From Galaxea fascicularis (lineage: Eukaryota; Cnidaria; Anthozoa; Scleractinia; Euphylliidae): a stretch of 64,000 nucleotides of DNA. The DNA is taken from the NCBI GenBank assembly GCA_948470475.1, contig OX419342.1, forward strand, positions 6,658,496 through 6,722,495. Reading direction: 5' to 3'. The notes under the pieces were generated by a model, which worked only from the letters and a program-made list of their open reading frames with translations, did no database searches and was not told where the DNA came from. Every line of letters starts with the position of its first letter. Position 1 is the stretch's first letter. A program made the translations under genes and the position numbers. Positions 1-11,567 of the stretch are shown piece by piece.

Positions 1-1206
1 TTGAAACGTTTTACAGTCTTATTACGTACTGAGTCCTAACTATGTGCATCCTTGACAGGATACTTTATAGTGACGACTAAACTCGGTCTCTGGTTCAGTT
101 CTGATGGTAAAAGTACATAGCTAACCCAGTTTTAAATTAACTGAACTTTAAAAACAAAAGCCTTTTACGGATATGACATTGTTAAATTATAAATAAGGCG
201 ACTTCGTCGGCTATCAGATTTTGTTTTAGTTGCAATTGATGTTAAAACTAGTCAAGCATCAATATTTTAATTTAGGTAGCGATTTGTTCTCTCGGCGTCG
301 ACTAAAAACAGCTGTAATACCTACTGAACGGCTTTGCAATACCTATCACCCCAAGTATATAACAAAGTGGCCCAACACCCCTTGCTAAGATCTCCTTTTT
401 GCACATAGTCATCAATAATGCACAAATGCTACTGCATCGGGAACCAGAGAGGGGCCAACGAATGGGAAGATTCATCGTCTGTTCGGTTTGAAAGAAAGTC
501 CAAGTAAACAATGCGACCAGTCACAACTGCGTTGAGTTTGGTAAGACCTCTTAACTATGCGGGGTTGAGGAGCTCCGTTGCTATTTTTAGTGTTTTTATC
601 TACACCACTTGGTGTTTTGGTGGCAAAGAAATTAAGGAACCTCTTCCCCCCGCCCCCCTCCCACCCCCCTCCTCATTTTGCAGTTAAACAATTGGGCTTA
701 ATAAAAGACTGATTTATTAACACAACACCTGAAGTTGGCTTAAGTAACTTTGCCGAATTACCACTCAGCGAGCACGTCTCTGTCATGATTAAAGTATCAA
801 AGTATCAAATTTATGAAGAATCAAATGATTATTCACACCACAGGAAGTTAATAAAGCTTACATAAAGCAGCTGCTTATACTTTGCATACGCAGTCAGTAT
901 TAACCGAGTGATACTGAAATTGTTTCCAGTTGCCATGTTCATAAGCGTGCAGAATGCCGGGATTAACATGCTAATTGGGGAGTTGAACACGCAATAACTA
1001 ATTATATAACTAGTTTCTGTTTAGTAGGGCGTAGGGTAATTAACTTGTCTGTTGTCAAATCATTATTAACCTACACAGTAGTGTCTATGAAACGGCCTGA
1101 TAATTTAGCCAGTCCTTACTAAATGCAAATTTCCGGCCAAAAAATTTCTCCTAAGCCGTCTCTAACACCAACAAAAAGTTGGGTATTGCTTCACTACGTA
1201 TAAGGG
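1..1206 (+). other. U1 5' flank and non-coding first exon of GPCR 1
   Basis: No protein-coding gene is visible. The stretch recurs from 6,204 onward and, inverted, upstream of the other GPCR copies, so it is the 5' part of the duplicated unit. It ends at a strong splice donor (GGG|GTGAGT at 1,207). The same donor context is found in all eight unit copies, so the bases just before 1,207 are probably a non-coding first exon of the receptor gene. The exon's 5' end and promoter cannot be placed. A C-rich tract lies at about 645-672. Confidence 0.5.
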
Positions 1207-3607
1207 GTGAGTTTTTCCATTCATTTAAAGTAAAAACAAGCCAAAAACCGGTCAGTTATCGGAAAACAACAAACTGGTGACTCGTTCTATTCGTTCAAAA
1301 TGTCACAAGTTCAAAATTATTTTATATCTACATCTTCGCTTTCTGAATAGAGTGTGCTGTAGTCAAGTTTAGAAGTAAAATATGCACGGGAACCAAGCCT
1401 TTCAAGTCGTCTTTGTTTTTGACAACCCTTAACTGGACGTCACTTGTTTCAAATTCGACAATATATAGTCATAGTCTGATATTCGCGTGTGGACGTAATG
1501 TTCATTATAGCTTAAACTTATCTCGATTTTTAAAAACCACTCAACGTTTTTTTTAAAAAAACATGTTAAACAGAATCTTCTGTCATCTTCAGTTTAAATT
1601 ACAAAGTACAGAGTTCTCGGAATATATAGTCTGCGCAAGATGCTAATTAACTATAACAACAAGGAAATATGGCATGTAAATCGTAACATGTCTCCTACTA
1701 TCCAGACCTTAAACTTATATGTGTTTTTATTTGCTGCTAGCAGCCTTCACTTTTTGTTATTCTTTGGCTGTGGTAAAGAAGGAAAAGACCGAAAAACAAC
1801 AAACTAAATTCACGTGTGTGTCAGACGAAGCCTTTACCATTTAATGCCATCCCCGTACATCAAGTTGCCAACTTTTTTGTTCGATTTCAAAAGACAGTGA
1901 AACGACAAACCTACAAAGTTCGAAGCGAAACAGTGTGATCGGAGCAAACCAAGAACGATCGCGGGAAATCATCGGCTATACCGTAAAACACCTGGCCAGC
2001 TTAGTATGCTGGGTTAAATTTTCTGCTTCGTGTGCGTGTAAAAAGCGTTCTTGTTTTGTTGTAGTATTTTTCCACGAAGAAACTCTAATGCGTATTTTGT
2101 GAATCATTTTTCTATTATCAAGCCTGTGTAGCGCTATAAGCAGATAAGGAAAGCAAATATGATGCGTTGTTGATGTCAAAATTGCATGATTAACTTTTTG
2201 GTGCCTCGTAAATGTTATTAGGAACTGGCTCAAAGAAAGAGGACGGCAACGGCAACGAGAAGGTCACAAAACAACAGGCTAAATCTGAACAAAAACAGTC
2301 GCTCAACACTTACATTTTAAGGAATGTTTTGCACATTTTTTCCCGCAATTTATAAAACAACATGGTGAAATCAACAAATTTAATGTTTGCTCGAGACCCT
2401 GAGGGTATGAGGGCAACATCTTCTTTCTTTCTCTTTACTTGGAGGTCGCTGATAAAACGAAATTACTTCCTGCAAAGTTCGGCAGCATTTTCCAGGTTAA
2501 ACAAATCGGAATGAGCGCGACGACGTTTTCGTTGATATCGCCGCACAGGTAGTCCAAGCTCTAAGGTCTGTGTTGACCTTTGTAATGTAAACACCAGGGT
2601 AATAGTGAAATTATAAGGCTTTGTATGGGGGAAAAATGTATCCGATTTGAAGGGATTTGAAGAGATTTAGTGGAGTTTCAGTTCCGTCCAATGGTTTCTA
2701 GAGAGAAACCGTTGGAACTGAAACTTGAATTTAAACTTGAACTTGAATTTGAACTTGAAACTCCACCAAATCCCTTCAAATCGGCCCAAGAACCACACAG
2801 GACCCAAAGCTTACCACAAGGGAGTTAAGGTACGGACATTTTTGTTAAAAATCGTTTCTAGTTTTCCCTTCAAATCCGATACGTTTTTCCCCCATACAAA
2901 GGCTTCTAATTTCACCATTACGCTGGTGTTTACATTACAAAGGGCAACACAGGCCTTAGAGCTTGGGCTGCCTGTGATCGCCGTTGTCGTTGCTTCAGCT
3001 GTCTACTTTCTCACCGAGGCCGACGCCTAAAAATTGTCATGGCGTATTTTCTCTGACATACTTTACATTAAGATAGAGCGATTTTCGTTTGATCGTTAAA
3101 AACGCCTTCCCAACGTTTTTGGCACTTGTTTCAAATACTAGTTTAAAAGTCAGAGCAATTTTTGGCAATCAAAATACAAATATATTTGGAACAGAAAATA
3201 TTACTTAAAAGCAATGTTGTTAATGTCAGCTATCGGGATATGTGCCGAGTGTTTGTTGAAGATAAACGAAGCAAAAGAGAAGCGGGTTTGTGTTTGTTCA
3301 ACCAACCAAATTGTTACTTTCCAGTACGTTTGTTGTCGCGCTTCATCATTTTCGGCAAGCTTATTAACTTTATCTGAATATCAGACGTGAGGGCGCGCAA
3401 AACTATAATTCAGTACATTTGTTAATTTATATTAAAATAAATCACGACAAATTAGTTTTATAAATTAGTTCATCTGTTCAAAAGCCTGGTCATAAAGTGA
3501 GCTGGAATACTGCTGACTGATAGAGGCTTGCATATATTTTATCGACACGCCGCATTCTTTTCTAAATTTAGTTTTTCTTCTTTATTTCTGTTTTTTTTTT
3601 CCCTCAG
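1207..3607 (+). other. 5'UTR intron of GPCR 1
   Basis: A GTGAGT donor at 1,207 and a polypyrimidine-CAG acceptor ending at 3,607 bound a ~2.4 kb intron. Exon 2 would start at 3,608, 69 bp before the ATG. Both sites are conserved in the paralogous units (donor/acceptor at 17,892/15,593 and 23,258/20,858 on the minus strand). The intron holds a decayed MITE related to the one at 43,257, the palindromic element at 2,545, and a Penelope-like 3' tail remnant near 1,560-1,600. The small ORFs here are not conserved between copies. Confidence 0.6.
2545..2976. mobile_element. Palindromic MITE 'P', U1 copy
   Basis: The ends form long inverted repeats: AGCTCTAAGGTCTGTGTTG near 2,557 is mirrored by its complement near 2,960, and TTTACATTACAAA pairs with TTTGTAATGTAAA. 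Three other copies occupy equivalent positions at 10,731, 16,208 and 21,484. The loop carries a short CTTGAA/TTTGAA microsatellite (2,725-2,762) in this copy only. No transposase is present, so it is non-autonomous. Confidence 0.7.
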
Positions 3608-3676
3608 CTTACCATCTCATCGAAAAACACAGTAAACGTCGATTATAGCAAGAAATACTTCTGGTGTTGTAACAGG

Positions 3677-4534
3677 ATGACTGATGATACAATCTGGTTG
3701 GCAGTGCTTATCACGGAATCTATTGTGATTGTGACAATAAACGCCTTCACTCTCATCGTCTTTGCAAGAAACAGCCAGTTACGCAAGCGCAGTACGTACC
3801 TGATAATAAACCTGACTGTGGCTGATCTACTGGTGGGAGCAGTGACGGTGCCTTTGGAAATATACTACTTACAGGCGGATGATGGAAGTGAATGGCAAGA
3901 CCACAGTATTTCTATCGCATATAACGTGTTCCCATTTGCTTCCTTAGTTAATCTTTGCTTACTATCTATGGAGCGCCTTCATGCAACACTTTTTCCATTC
4001 AAGCACTGCTTGTGTGAAGACCGGTCTTACTTTAAAGCCATCATTTGCAGTTGGTTTTTAGCTTTACTGATAGCATCTGTGGACACTGTCATATATATTT
4101 ACATGGGATCAGCTAGTTCTGCTTACCTATGGACATCATTAATTGTTCTCACACTTTTGATACTTACAGTGTCATACGTCATCATTATAGCAAAAATCAA
4201 AAGTAGCCCCGCTCCCCACCCTGATGGAGCAGTTGCTTCAAATAGGAAACTGTCCATTACCTTGTTCATAGTTACTGTTGTTTCCATAGTAACTATCCTG
4301 CCATATGCCATTTATGCTGTTATTCCATTTGATAAGTGGAATGAATTGCGCTTAGCAACACAATTTCGTATTATTGTGTCAGTGTATGCGCTATATTACG
4401 CGTGTTCAATAGTTAATCCTGTGATATATGCCATAAGAATGCAAGAGGTCAGGAAAGCAGTATACAGACAGCTGAGTTGTGGGAAGTATGCGAATTCAAA
4501 TCGTGTTCACCCTATTGATCTTCATGCAATGTAA
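3677..4534 (+). CDS. Class A (rhodopsin-like) GPCR, intact copy 1
   Basis: A complete single-exon ORF of 285 aa with seven hydrophobic segments. Class A landmarks: N22 in TM1, LTVADLLVG with D50 in TM2, ERLHA at 99-103 in place of DRY after TM3, W126 in TM4, ILPY at 207-210 in place of CWxP in TM6, and NPVIY at 247-251 in TM7. The N-terminus before TM1 is only about five residues and has no glycosylation site. No cysteine occurs before TM3 or in the second extracellular loop, so the usual class A disulfide is absent. The ATG lies 69 bp after a splice acceptor, and AATAAA at 4,597 is a likely poly(A) signal. It is one of six related copies here. The ligand is unknown; similarity to amine or adenosine-type receptors is only general. 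Confidence 0.93.
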   Translation: MTDDTIWLAVLITESIVIVTINAFTLIVFARNSQLRKRSTYLIINLTVADLLVGAVTVPLEIYYLQADDGSEWQDHSISIAYNVFPFASLVNLCLLSMERLHATLFPFKHCLCEDRSYFKAIICSWFLALLIASVDTVIYIYMGSASSAYLWTSLIVLTLLILTVSYVIIIAKIKSSPAPHPDGAVASNRKLSITLFIVTVVSIVTILPYAIYAVIPFDKWNELRLATQFRIIVSVYALYYACSIVNPVIYAIRMQEVRKAVYRQLSCGKYANSNRVHPIDLHAM

Positions 4535-4690
4535 CATACGGCAACATATGACAGAGAGCAGAGGTAGATTCGACACTTAACCCTTGGTTTACTTTTAATA
4601 AATAATAATAAATACTTAATTAAACACTCCCCTAGAGGGCCTTTTCAGGGACAATGAAATAAAAAATACAAATGAACACTACAGGGTTAA

Positions 4691-5820
4691 AGTGCCTATC
4701 ACCCCTAGCCGGTTTATTTTGTTCTGAAAAGTAGACATGGTAAAAAAGCAATAACAAAGAAAAAAAAAACTGGATTAGAAGCGCTCTGTGATTTTTAAAA
4801 CGCAATCGAAATCAAGATTTTCGAAGATAAAACCGCGCACAAAGAAGTCTGGCACCAGTATCAGTCGTGACGTCAACCCGTTATCTCCACAACATACGAA
4901 CAACTAAAACTATAAGCGATTCAGTGAGAAATCCACCCGAGGCGGACCATTTTGGCTGAAAAATGTCTGAAAGTCAATCCGACTCCGAGATAAGCGATTA
5001 CCCTGTTGATTCAGAATAAACTGCCGACCGGTTGGCTCAGTTAGTAGAGTACCGGACTACCGTGCGGAAGGTCGTGGGTTCAAGCCTGGCCGGACCAGCA
5101 CTCAAGGTCTTAATAATAACTGAAGAGAAAGTGCTTCCTCTCCAATAGCATCTGTAAATGGTTATACTTTCTAGTCTTCTCGGATAAGGACGATAAAACC
5201 GGAGGTCCCGTCTCACAGCACTTGTGTGGGACGTTAAAGAGCCCACACACTGACCCTAGGATCACTCTCTTCGGTTCTGGGGGCACCTATAATCCTACTG
5301 TTACTATGACATACTATAAACTGCGTGGCTGCCATTTGCGCCATAAGAGCAGTCTGGCTAAGTCCCCAACAAAGTGTTGTAAAGCGCTTTGAGTCTGTGG
5401 TAAAGCACTATATAAATACCTATGTATTATAACTATATCCCAGGATATATCCACCCAGTTCTTTCTACGTTTTTTCGCCTCGGGACGGGCATCACCGAAG
5501 AAAGGTATAACGTGAAGAATTATACCTTTCTGCACATCTGGAAAGGCAGAACATCCCCCAGCCACACACCTTCCCAGCATATTTCCTTCTGTTGAGCGAA
5601 GGTTAAGATACCGGGTTGACGTCACAAGCTATTTAGTTCCCAGGCTTTCGATTGCTCCTTTTTGAATTCAAAATGGCGGAAAAAAATGAGCTTTTCGGGG
5701 GTTTTTGCCCTCTGATAAAAAGAAGTCAAAGGGCAGAACAAGGTTTATTTCTTCACAGTGCTTCTTTGGTAGACATAAATTATCGGAATTCATTATCAGT
5801 AGGTAGGGATGATAGGCACT
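4691..5820. mobile_element. piggyBac-like non-autonomous element, TTAA target duplication
   Basis: The element is bounded by inverted ends (AGTGCCTATCACCCCTA at 4,691 and its near complement ending at 5,820) and by TTAA on both sides (4,687-4,690 and 5,821-5,824). The uninterrupted SINE copies show a single TTAA at this site, giving the empty-site sequence. TTAA duplication is the hallmark of piggyBac-type transposition. No transposase ORF is visible. A second SINE is nested inside. Confidence 0.75.
5025..5432 (+). mobile_element. tRNA-derived SINE nested in the piggyBac-like element
   Basis: The head (GTTGGCTCAGTTAGTAGAG near 5,031 and GGTCGTGGGTTCAAGCC near 5,069) has Pol III A and B boxes. 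The body has a GGGACGTTAAAGA segment, and the tail has an AAAGCGCTTTGAG and AAAGCACTATATAAATACC pair, typical of animal SINEs that share LINE 3' tails. No open frame is expected. Confidence 0.7.
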
Positions 5821-6734
5821 TTAAGAATCCCAACTGGCGGGAGGCAGACCAATTGGCTATTTACAAGAATGACCGAGGACTTGATCCAGGCACGAACCAA
5901 GAACAATACCAGCTAGTGGCTACAGCGGGATTTCAACCGGGGTCACCGCATTGAAATCCAGCGCCCTAAACCACTCGGTCTTTTTTGTAAACGAGTCACA
6001 CTGATATTTTTCATGAGCTCTGACTCAGGTGGAAATAACTTGCAGCTATTCTTTTCTTTTTTCGCTAACAGACAGTTGAATTGTTAGCCCAAGCGTTGTT
6101 AAGATTTAACAGCCATCATGTTAGGATACCACATTAAATTAAAGTAGCACTGTGGCGTCATTTTTATAAACTCAAGGTTCAGTACTTCCATCACTGAAAC
6201 CTTTGAAACGTTTTACAGTCTTATTACGTACTGAGTACTGACTATGTGCATCCTTGACAGGATACTTTATAGTGACGACTAAACTCGGTCTCTGGTTCAG
6301 CTTTGATGGTAAAAGTACATAGCTAACCCAGTTTTAAATTAACTGAACTTTAAAAACAAAAGCCTTTTACAGAAATGACACTGTTAAGCTATAAATAAGG
6401 CGACTTCGTTGGTTATCAGATTTTGTTTTAGTTGCAAATGATGTTAAAACTTGTCAAGCATCAAGAGTTTTAATTCAGGTAGCGATTTTTTCTCCCGGCG
6501 CCGATTAAAAACAGCTGTAATAACTACTGAACGGCTCTGTAATACCCATCGCCCTAAGCGATAAAGTGGTCCAATAGCATTTGCTACGATCTCCTTTTTA
6601 CAAGTAGTCATCAACGTACAATGCAAAAATACCACTATATCAGGGGGCAGAGAATTAGAAGGTTCACGTACCACGTAACGTTCACGTATGTTCACGTGTG
6701 TTGATAAACGGAGAATTATCAGAGCCATACATCA

Positions 6735-7829
6735 TCAAACTTGGCGTGCCACAACGAAGCATTTTGGGCCCTTTACTATTTAATGTGTACATTAATTGTG
6801 ACGCAAGTCACGCTATTTCCGTTCTCTTATTTAATTCTCTTTTGTGACACATCAACACGTCAAGAAACTCAAATTGCTCTGGAACGTGAATTCACTGAAA
6901 TGCGGTAATTGGTACACTGACAGCAGGTTGACTATAAATGTCAAGAAGATCAAACTTATGCTGGTAGGCAGTAAAAGGATGCTGTCTATTTGAAGATTTT
7001 GAGTTGCAACCAAATGGTACACAAATCGATCGCGTGCAGCCGTTCAAATATCTTGGAGTAACAATTAATGCAAAATGGAGCTGGAAGCCACAAATAAATC
7101 AGCAATCTGCTAAAGAAACTAGGTCATCGGCTTTCTTTGTTTAATCGCATATTTCATATGTTAGACAATATAACTCGCATAGCCTTCTACAATGGGCTAG
7201 TGCTGCCACACCTAGACTATGCCGACACAGTGTGAGGAGATCAACCCAGTCTAAAATCAGAAATAGAAAAATTGCAAAGTCTTCAAAGGAAATTTGCGAG
7301 GAAAATTAAATTAGGCAAGATGTCTTCTTCAGAAGCTCTGAAGTGTATGAATTGGCTCCCTCTGGCTGGAAGACGTCTTTCTCACCATGTACCGCCGTAG
7401 AAAATGCAATCAAAGGAAACATTTCGCAACATTTTGAAAGTTTTAAATCGACACTACCTAGATTACCTAAACCTAAAACGGAATGCGGAAAGAGAGAGTC
7501 CTACTTCCGTTTTACAAATGACTGGATGTCCCTCCCAGCATTTTTTAGAAAGCCAACGCCATGCACAATCTTTAAGAAAAACCTTACAAGGTTCTTAATG
7601 GATAAACATTTTTAGATAAATGAATAAATATTTTAAATGTGAACGGCGTATTGTTGATACAAAATTATTTGTAAATAGGTTTTGGGACAGTACCTAGTTT
7701 TTCATAGTTTTTAGATCTGTGACATTTGTATTTCTTATTTTAGATTTTAATACTTTTTTTTTCATTTTTATGGAGGACCTCCCTGAAAACCACGTATTTA
7801 TGTGACAGGTCCTTCCTCCTTAAAATTTG

Positions 7830-7905
<76 letters not shown>
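6735..7905 (+). mobile_element. Truncated LINE (non-LTR retrotransposon), dead
   Basis: Translation near 6,750 gives LGVPQRSILGPLLFNVYIN, the reverse transcriptase motif just before the catalytic aspartates. Later frames give FKYLGVTI near 7,047 and a C-terminal stretch at about 7,475-7,615 ending in FLMDKHF. Several frameshifts and stops break the frame. The 3'UTR contains GGACCTCCCTGAAAACCAC and ends in (ATT)n. The matching part of U1 (around 470-490) lacks it, so it inserted after duplication. 5'-truncated and inactive. Confidence 0.8.
7829..7905. repeat. (ATT)n microsatellite, LINE 3' tail
   Basis: About 25 ATT units directly follow the LINE 3'UTR and probably originated as its simple-repeat tail. 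Similar tracts occur at 39,184, 39,606 and 44,224. Confidence 0.9.
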
Positions 7906-7907
<2 letters not shown>

Positions 7908-8368
7908 GTCTTTTCGGTTTGAAAGAAAGTCGAAATAAACAACGTAAACAGGCGTACCTGCGTTGAGTTTGATAAGACCTCTTAACTATGCGGGGTTGAG
8001 GTGCTCCGTTGCTATTTCTAGTGTCTTTAGCTTCACCACTTGGTGTTTTGGTGGCTAAGAAATAAAGGAACCTATTCCCCACGCCTCCTCCTCATTTTGC
8101 AGTAAAACAATTGGCCTTAATAAAAAAACTGACTTATTAACACAACAGCTGAAGTTGGCTTACATAAGTTTGCAGAATTACCACTCAACGAGCACGTTTG
8201 TGTCATGATTATTAAAATGTTGTCCTCTTAAACTTTCGGTCTGAAGTATCAAATGATTATTCAAAACACAGGAAGTTAATAAAGCTTACATAGAGCAGCT
8301 GCTTATACTTTGTGCACACAGTGAGTATTAAGAGTGATACTGAACTCGTTTCCAGTTGCTATGTTAGT

Positions 8369-8747
8369 CCCGGTTCAGACGCCGCTCCACTCATGTGCCG
8401 GATTAAACTCATCAGTCCGGTAAAAGAGCAGCGTCTGAATGAATTCAGTACGACAGTTTAATTCGGTGTGGCAACGTTAATGTTAAGTTCGACAAGGTCT
8501 ACCGCATTATTCGACTCTGGAGCGGCAACTGATTCATATATACCGCGCTCTTCTCATGTGCCGAGCCAAATGCATTAATTATGACAATGTATAAATGTAC
8601 AATGCCTTCTCCCTACATAAAATACATATTAGGTCCAAAACACGGTACGCCGTCTGAATCAGCTGTCGCACGAATGTCGCTCCAAATTAAAGTCGAACCT
8701 AATTAAATTAGGTTGGACACATTAGTGGAGCGGCGTCTCAACCGGGA
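8369..8747. mobile_element. MITE, CCCGGTTCAGACGCC family, copy 1
   Basis: Terminal inverted repeats (CGGTTCAGACGCCGCTCCAC at the left, its near complement ending at 8,747) enclose ~380 bp without an ORF. The corresponding positions in U1 (about 935) and U3 (about 13,225) are uninterrupted. Two further copies are at 18,209 and 23,479. Confidence 0.75.
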
Positions 8748-10730
8748 CTTGATGAGCGTGCAGAATGCCGGGATTAACATGCTATTTAGCTAGTATCACG
8801 CTGACAGCATAAACTTAAAAAGCAACAATCAAACTAAATTCGGAAGTTGAAAACGCAATAACGGCATAGAGTTTCTGCTTAGTAGGGCGCAAGATAATTA
8901 ACCTGTCTGTTGTCAAATCAGTATCAACCTACAGTGCCAATGAAACAGCCTGATAATTAAGGCAGTCCTTACTAAATGCAAATTCACGGCCAAAAAAGTT
9001 TTTCTTAGCCATCTATAACACCAACAAAAACTTGGGTATTGCTCCGCTACGTACAAGGGGTGAGTTATTCCATTCATTTAAACTAAAGACATGCCAAAAA
9101 CTGGTCACTTCGCGGAAAACAACGGTTTTCGTTAAGAATTAACAAAACGACAAAATGGTGACTCGTTCTATTCGTTGACAATGTCACAAGTTTAAAATTC
9201 TTTTATATCTACTTCTTCACTTTTTGAATAGAGTGTGCTGTAGTCAAGTTTAGAAGTAAAATATACAAGGGAACCAAGCCTTTCAAGTCGTCTTTGTTTT
9301 GACATCCCTTAACTGGACGTTGTTTCAAATTGGACAATAAATAGTCATAGTCTGATATTCGCGTATGGACGCAATGCACATTATAGGTTAAACTTATCTC
9401 GATTTTTAAAAACAACTCAACGTTTTTTAACAACAAGTTTCAACAGAATCTTCTGCCATCTTCAGTTTAAATTACAAAGTACAGAGTTCTGGGAATATAT
9501 AGTCTGCGCAAGATGCTAATTAACTATACAAACAAGGAAACATGGCATGTAAATCGTAACATGTCTCCTACTATCCAGACCTTGTTGTTATTGTTTGGCT
9601 GTGGTAAAAAAGAAAAAGACCGAAAAATAACAAACTGAACTCACATGTGTGTCAGACGAAGCCTTTACCATTAAATGCCATCCGCGTACATCAAGTCGCA
9701 AAATCAGTTTTTTGTTCGATTTCAAAAGACAGGAGTCGTGGATAGCTCACAAGAAGACAACTAATGTGAGGAGTGAAACGACAAACCTACAAAGTTCGAG
9801 GCGAAACAGTGTGATCGGAGCAAACCAAGAACGATCGCGGGAAATCATCGGCTATACATCAAACACCTGGCCAGCTTAGTATGCTGGGTTAAATTTTCTG
9901 CTTCGTGTGCGTGTAAAAAGCGTTCTTGTTTTGTTGTAGTATTTTTCCACGAAGAAACTCTAACGCGTATTTTGTGAATCATTTTTCTATTATCAAGCCT
10001 GTGTAGCGCTATAAGCAGATAAGGAAAGCAAATATGATGCGTTGTTGATGTCAAAATTGCATGATTAACTTTTTGGCGCCTCGTAAATGTTATTAGGAAC
10101 TCGCTCAAGGAAAGAGGACGGCAACGGCAACGAAAAGGCCACAAAACAACAGGCTGAATGAACAAAAACAATCGCTCAACACCTACATTTTAACGCATCT
10201 TTTCCACATTTCTTTTCCCGTCACTTATAAAACAACAACGTCAAATCACCAAATTTTAGGTTTCCTCGACAACCTGAGGGTATGAGGGCAACATCTTCTT
10301 TCTTTCTCTTTTCTTTGAGGTCGCTCATACTGGACGAAATTACTTCCTGCAAAGTTCGGCAGCATTTTCCAGGTTAAACAAATCGGAATGAGCGCGAAAG
10401 AATGACAAAAACGAGAAATTATATTTTAATTTTAGATGACGTTTTCGGTGATGTCGCGGCGCATTTTCCGGCAGCTGACATTAACAACATTGCTTTCAGG
10501 TAATATTTTCTGTTCCACATATATTTGTATTTTTTTCGCCAAAAACTGCTCTGGTTTTTTAAACTAGTATTTGAAACAAATGCCGAAAACGTTGGGAAGG
10601 CGTTTTTAACGATCAAGCGAAAATTGTTCTATCTTAATGTAAAGTATGTCAGAGAAAATACGCCATGACAATTTTTTGGCGTCGGTCTCGGTGAGAAAAT
10701 AGACAGCTGAAGCAACGACAACGGCGATCA

Positions 10731-11126
10731 CAGGTAGGCCAAGCTCTAACGTCTGTGTTGACTTTTGTAATGTAAACACCAGCGTAATGGCGACATTATT
10801 ACGCTTTGTATGAGGGAAAACGTATCCGATTTGAAGGGAAAATTAGAAACGATTTTCAATAAAAACTTCCCACCTTAACTCCCTTGTGGTAGGCTTTGTG
10901 TCCTGTGTGGTTTTTGGGCCGGTGTGAAGGGATTTGGTGGAGTTTTAGTTCCAACGGTTTCTCGCTAGAAACCATTGGACGGAACTGAAACTCCACTTTG
11001 ACTAAATCTCTTTAAATCCCTTCAAATCGGATACGTTTTCCCTCATACAAAGCGTAATAATGTCGCCATTACGCTGGTGTTTACATTACAAAAGTCAACA
11101 CAGATCTTAGAGCTTGGGTGACCTGT
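10731..11126. mobile_element. Palindromic MITE 'P', U3 copy
   Basis: Same inverted-repeat ends as the copy at 2,545 (AGCTCTAACGTCTGTGTTGA mirrored near 11,096-11,115). It lies about 275 bp from the U2/U3 inversion junction. Confidence 0.7.
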
Positions 11127-11567
11127 GCGGCGACATCAACGAAAACGTCATCTAAAATTAAAATATAATTTCTCGTTTTTGTCATTCTTTCGCGTTCATT
11201 CCGATTTGTTTAACCTGGAAAATGCTGCCGAACTTTGCAGGAAGTAATTTCGTCCAGTATGAGCGACCTCAAAGAAAAGAGAAAGAAAGAAGATGTTACC
11301 CTCATACCCTCAGGTTGTCGAGGAAACCTAAAATTTGGTGATTTGACGTTGTTGTTTTATAAGTGACGGGAAAAGAAATGTGGAAAAGATGCCTTAAAAT
11401 GTAGGTGTTGAGCGATTGTTTTTGTTCATTCAGCCTGTTGTTTTGTGGCCTTCTCGTTGCCGTTGCCGTCCTCTTTCTTTGAGCCAGTTCCTAATAACAT
11501 TTACAAAGTGCCAAAAAGTTAATCATGCATTTTTGACATCAACAACGCATCATATTTGCTTTCCTTA

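Larger units (their letters stand above)
4627..5980 (-). mobile_element. tRNA-derived SINE (split), U1 copy
   Basis: Read on the minus strand, the head at 5,980 has a tRNA-like A box (GACCGAGTGGTTTAGG). The body continues to 5,825, is interrupted by the TTAA-flanked element at 4,691-5,820, and resumes at 4,690 down to about 4,627. Uninterrupted copies lie at 14,330, 19,602 and 28,740 in the same place relative to the GPCR, so the SINE predates the duplications. Confidence 0.65.
6204..10455 (+). repeat. Unit U2: second copy of the GPCR unit 5' region, receptor missing
   Basis: From 6,204 the sequence repeats position 1 onward with small divergence, including the first-exon donor (GTGAGT at 9,060) and the decayed MITE region at about 10,095-10,440. 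It breaks at about 10,455, where U1 would enter the P palindrome, and continues into sequence in the opposite orientation. No GPCR exon follows. Differences from U1 are a LINE insertion (6,735-7,905) and a MITE (8,369-8,747). Confidence 0.75.

Noticed and set aside
1976..2233. Repeated ~80-110 codon ORFs in the GPCR introns (also near 9,845, 11,882, 16,782 and 22,155).
   Set aside because: They fall on both strands inside a decayed MITE and intron sequence, are broken differently in each unit, and do not conserve reading frame.
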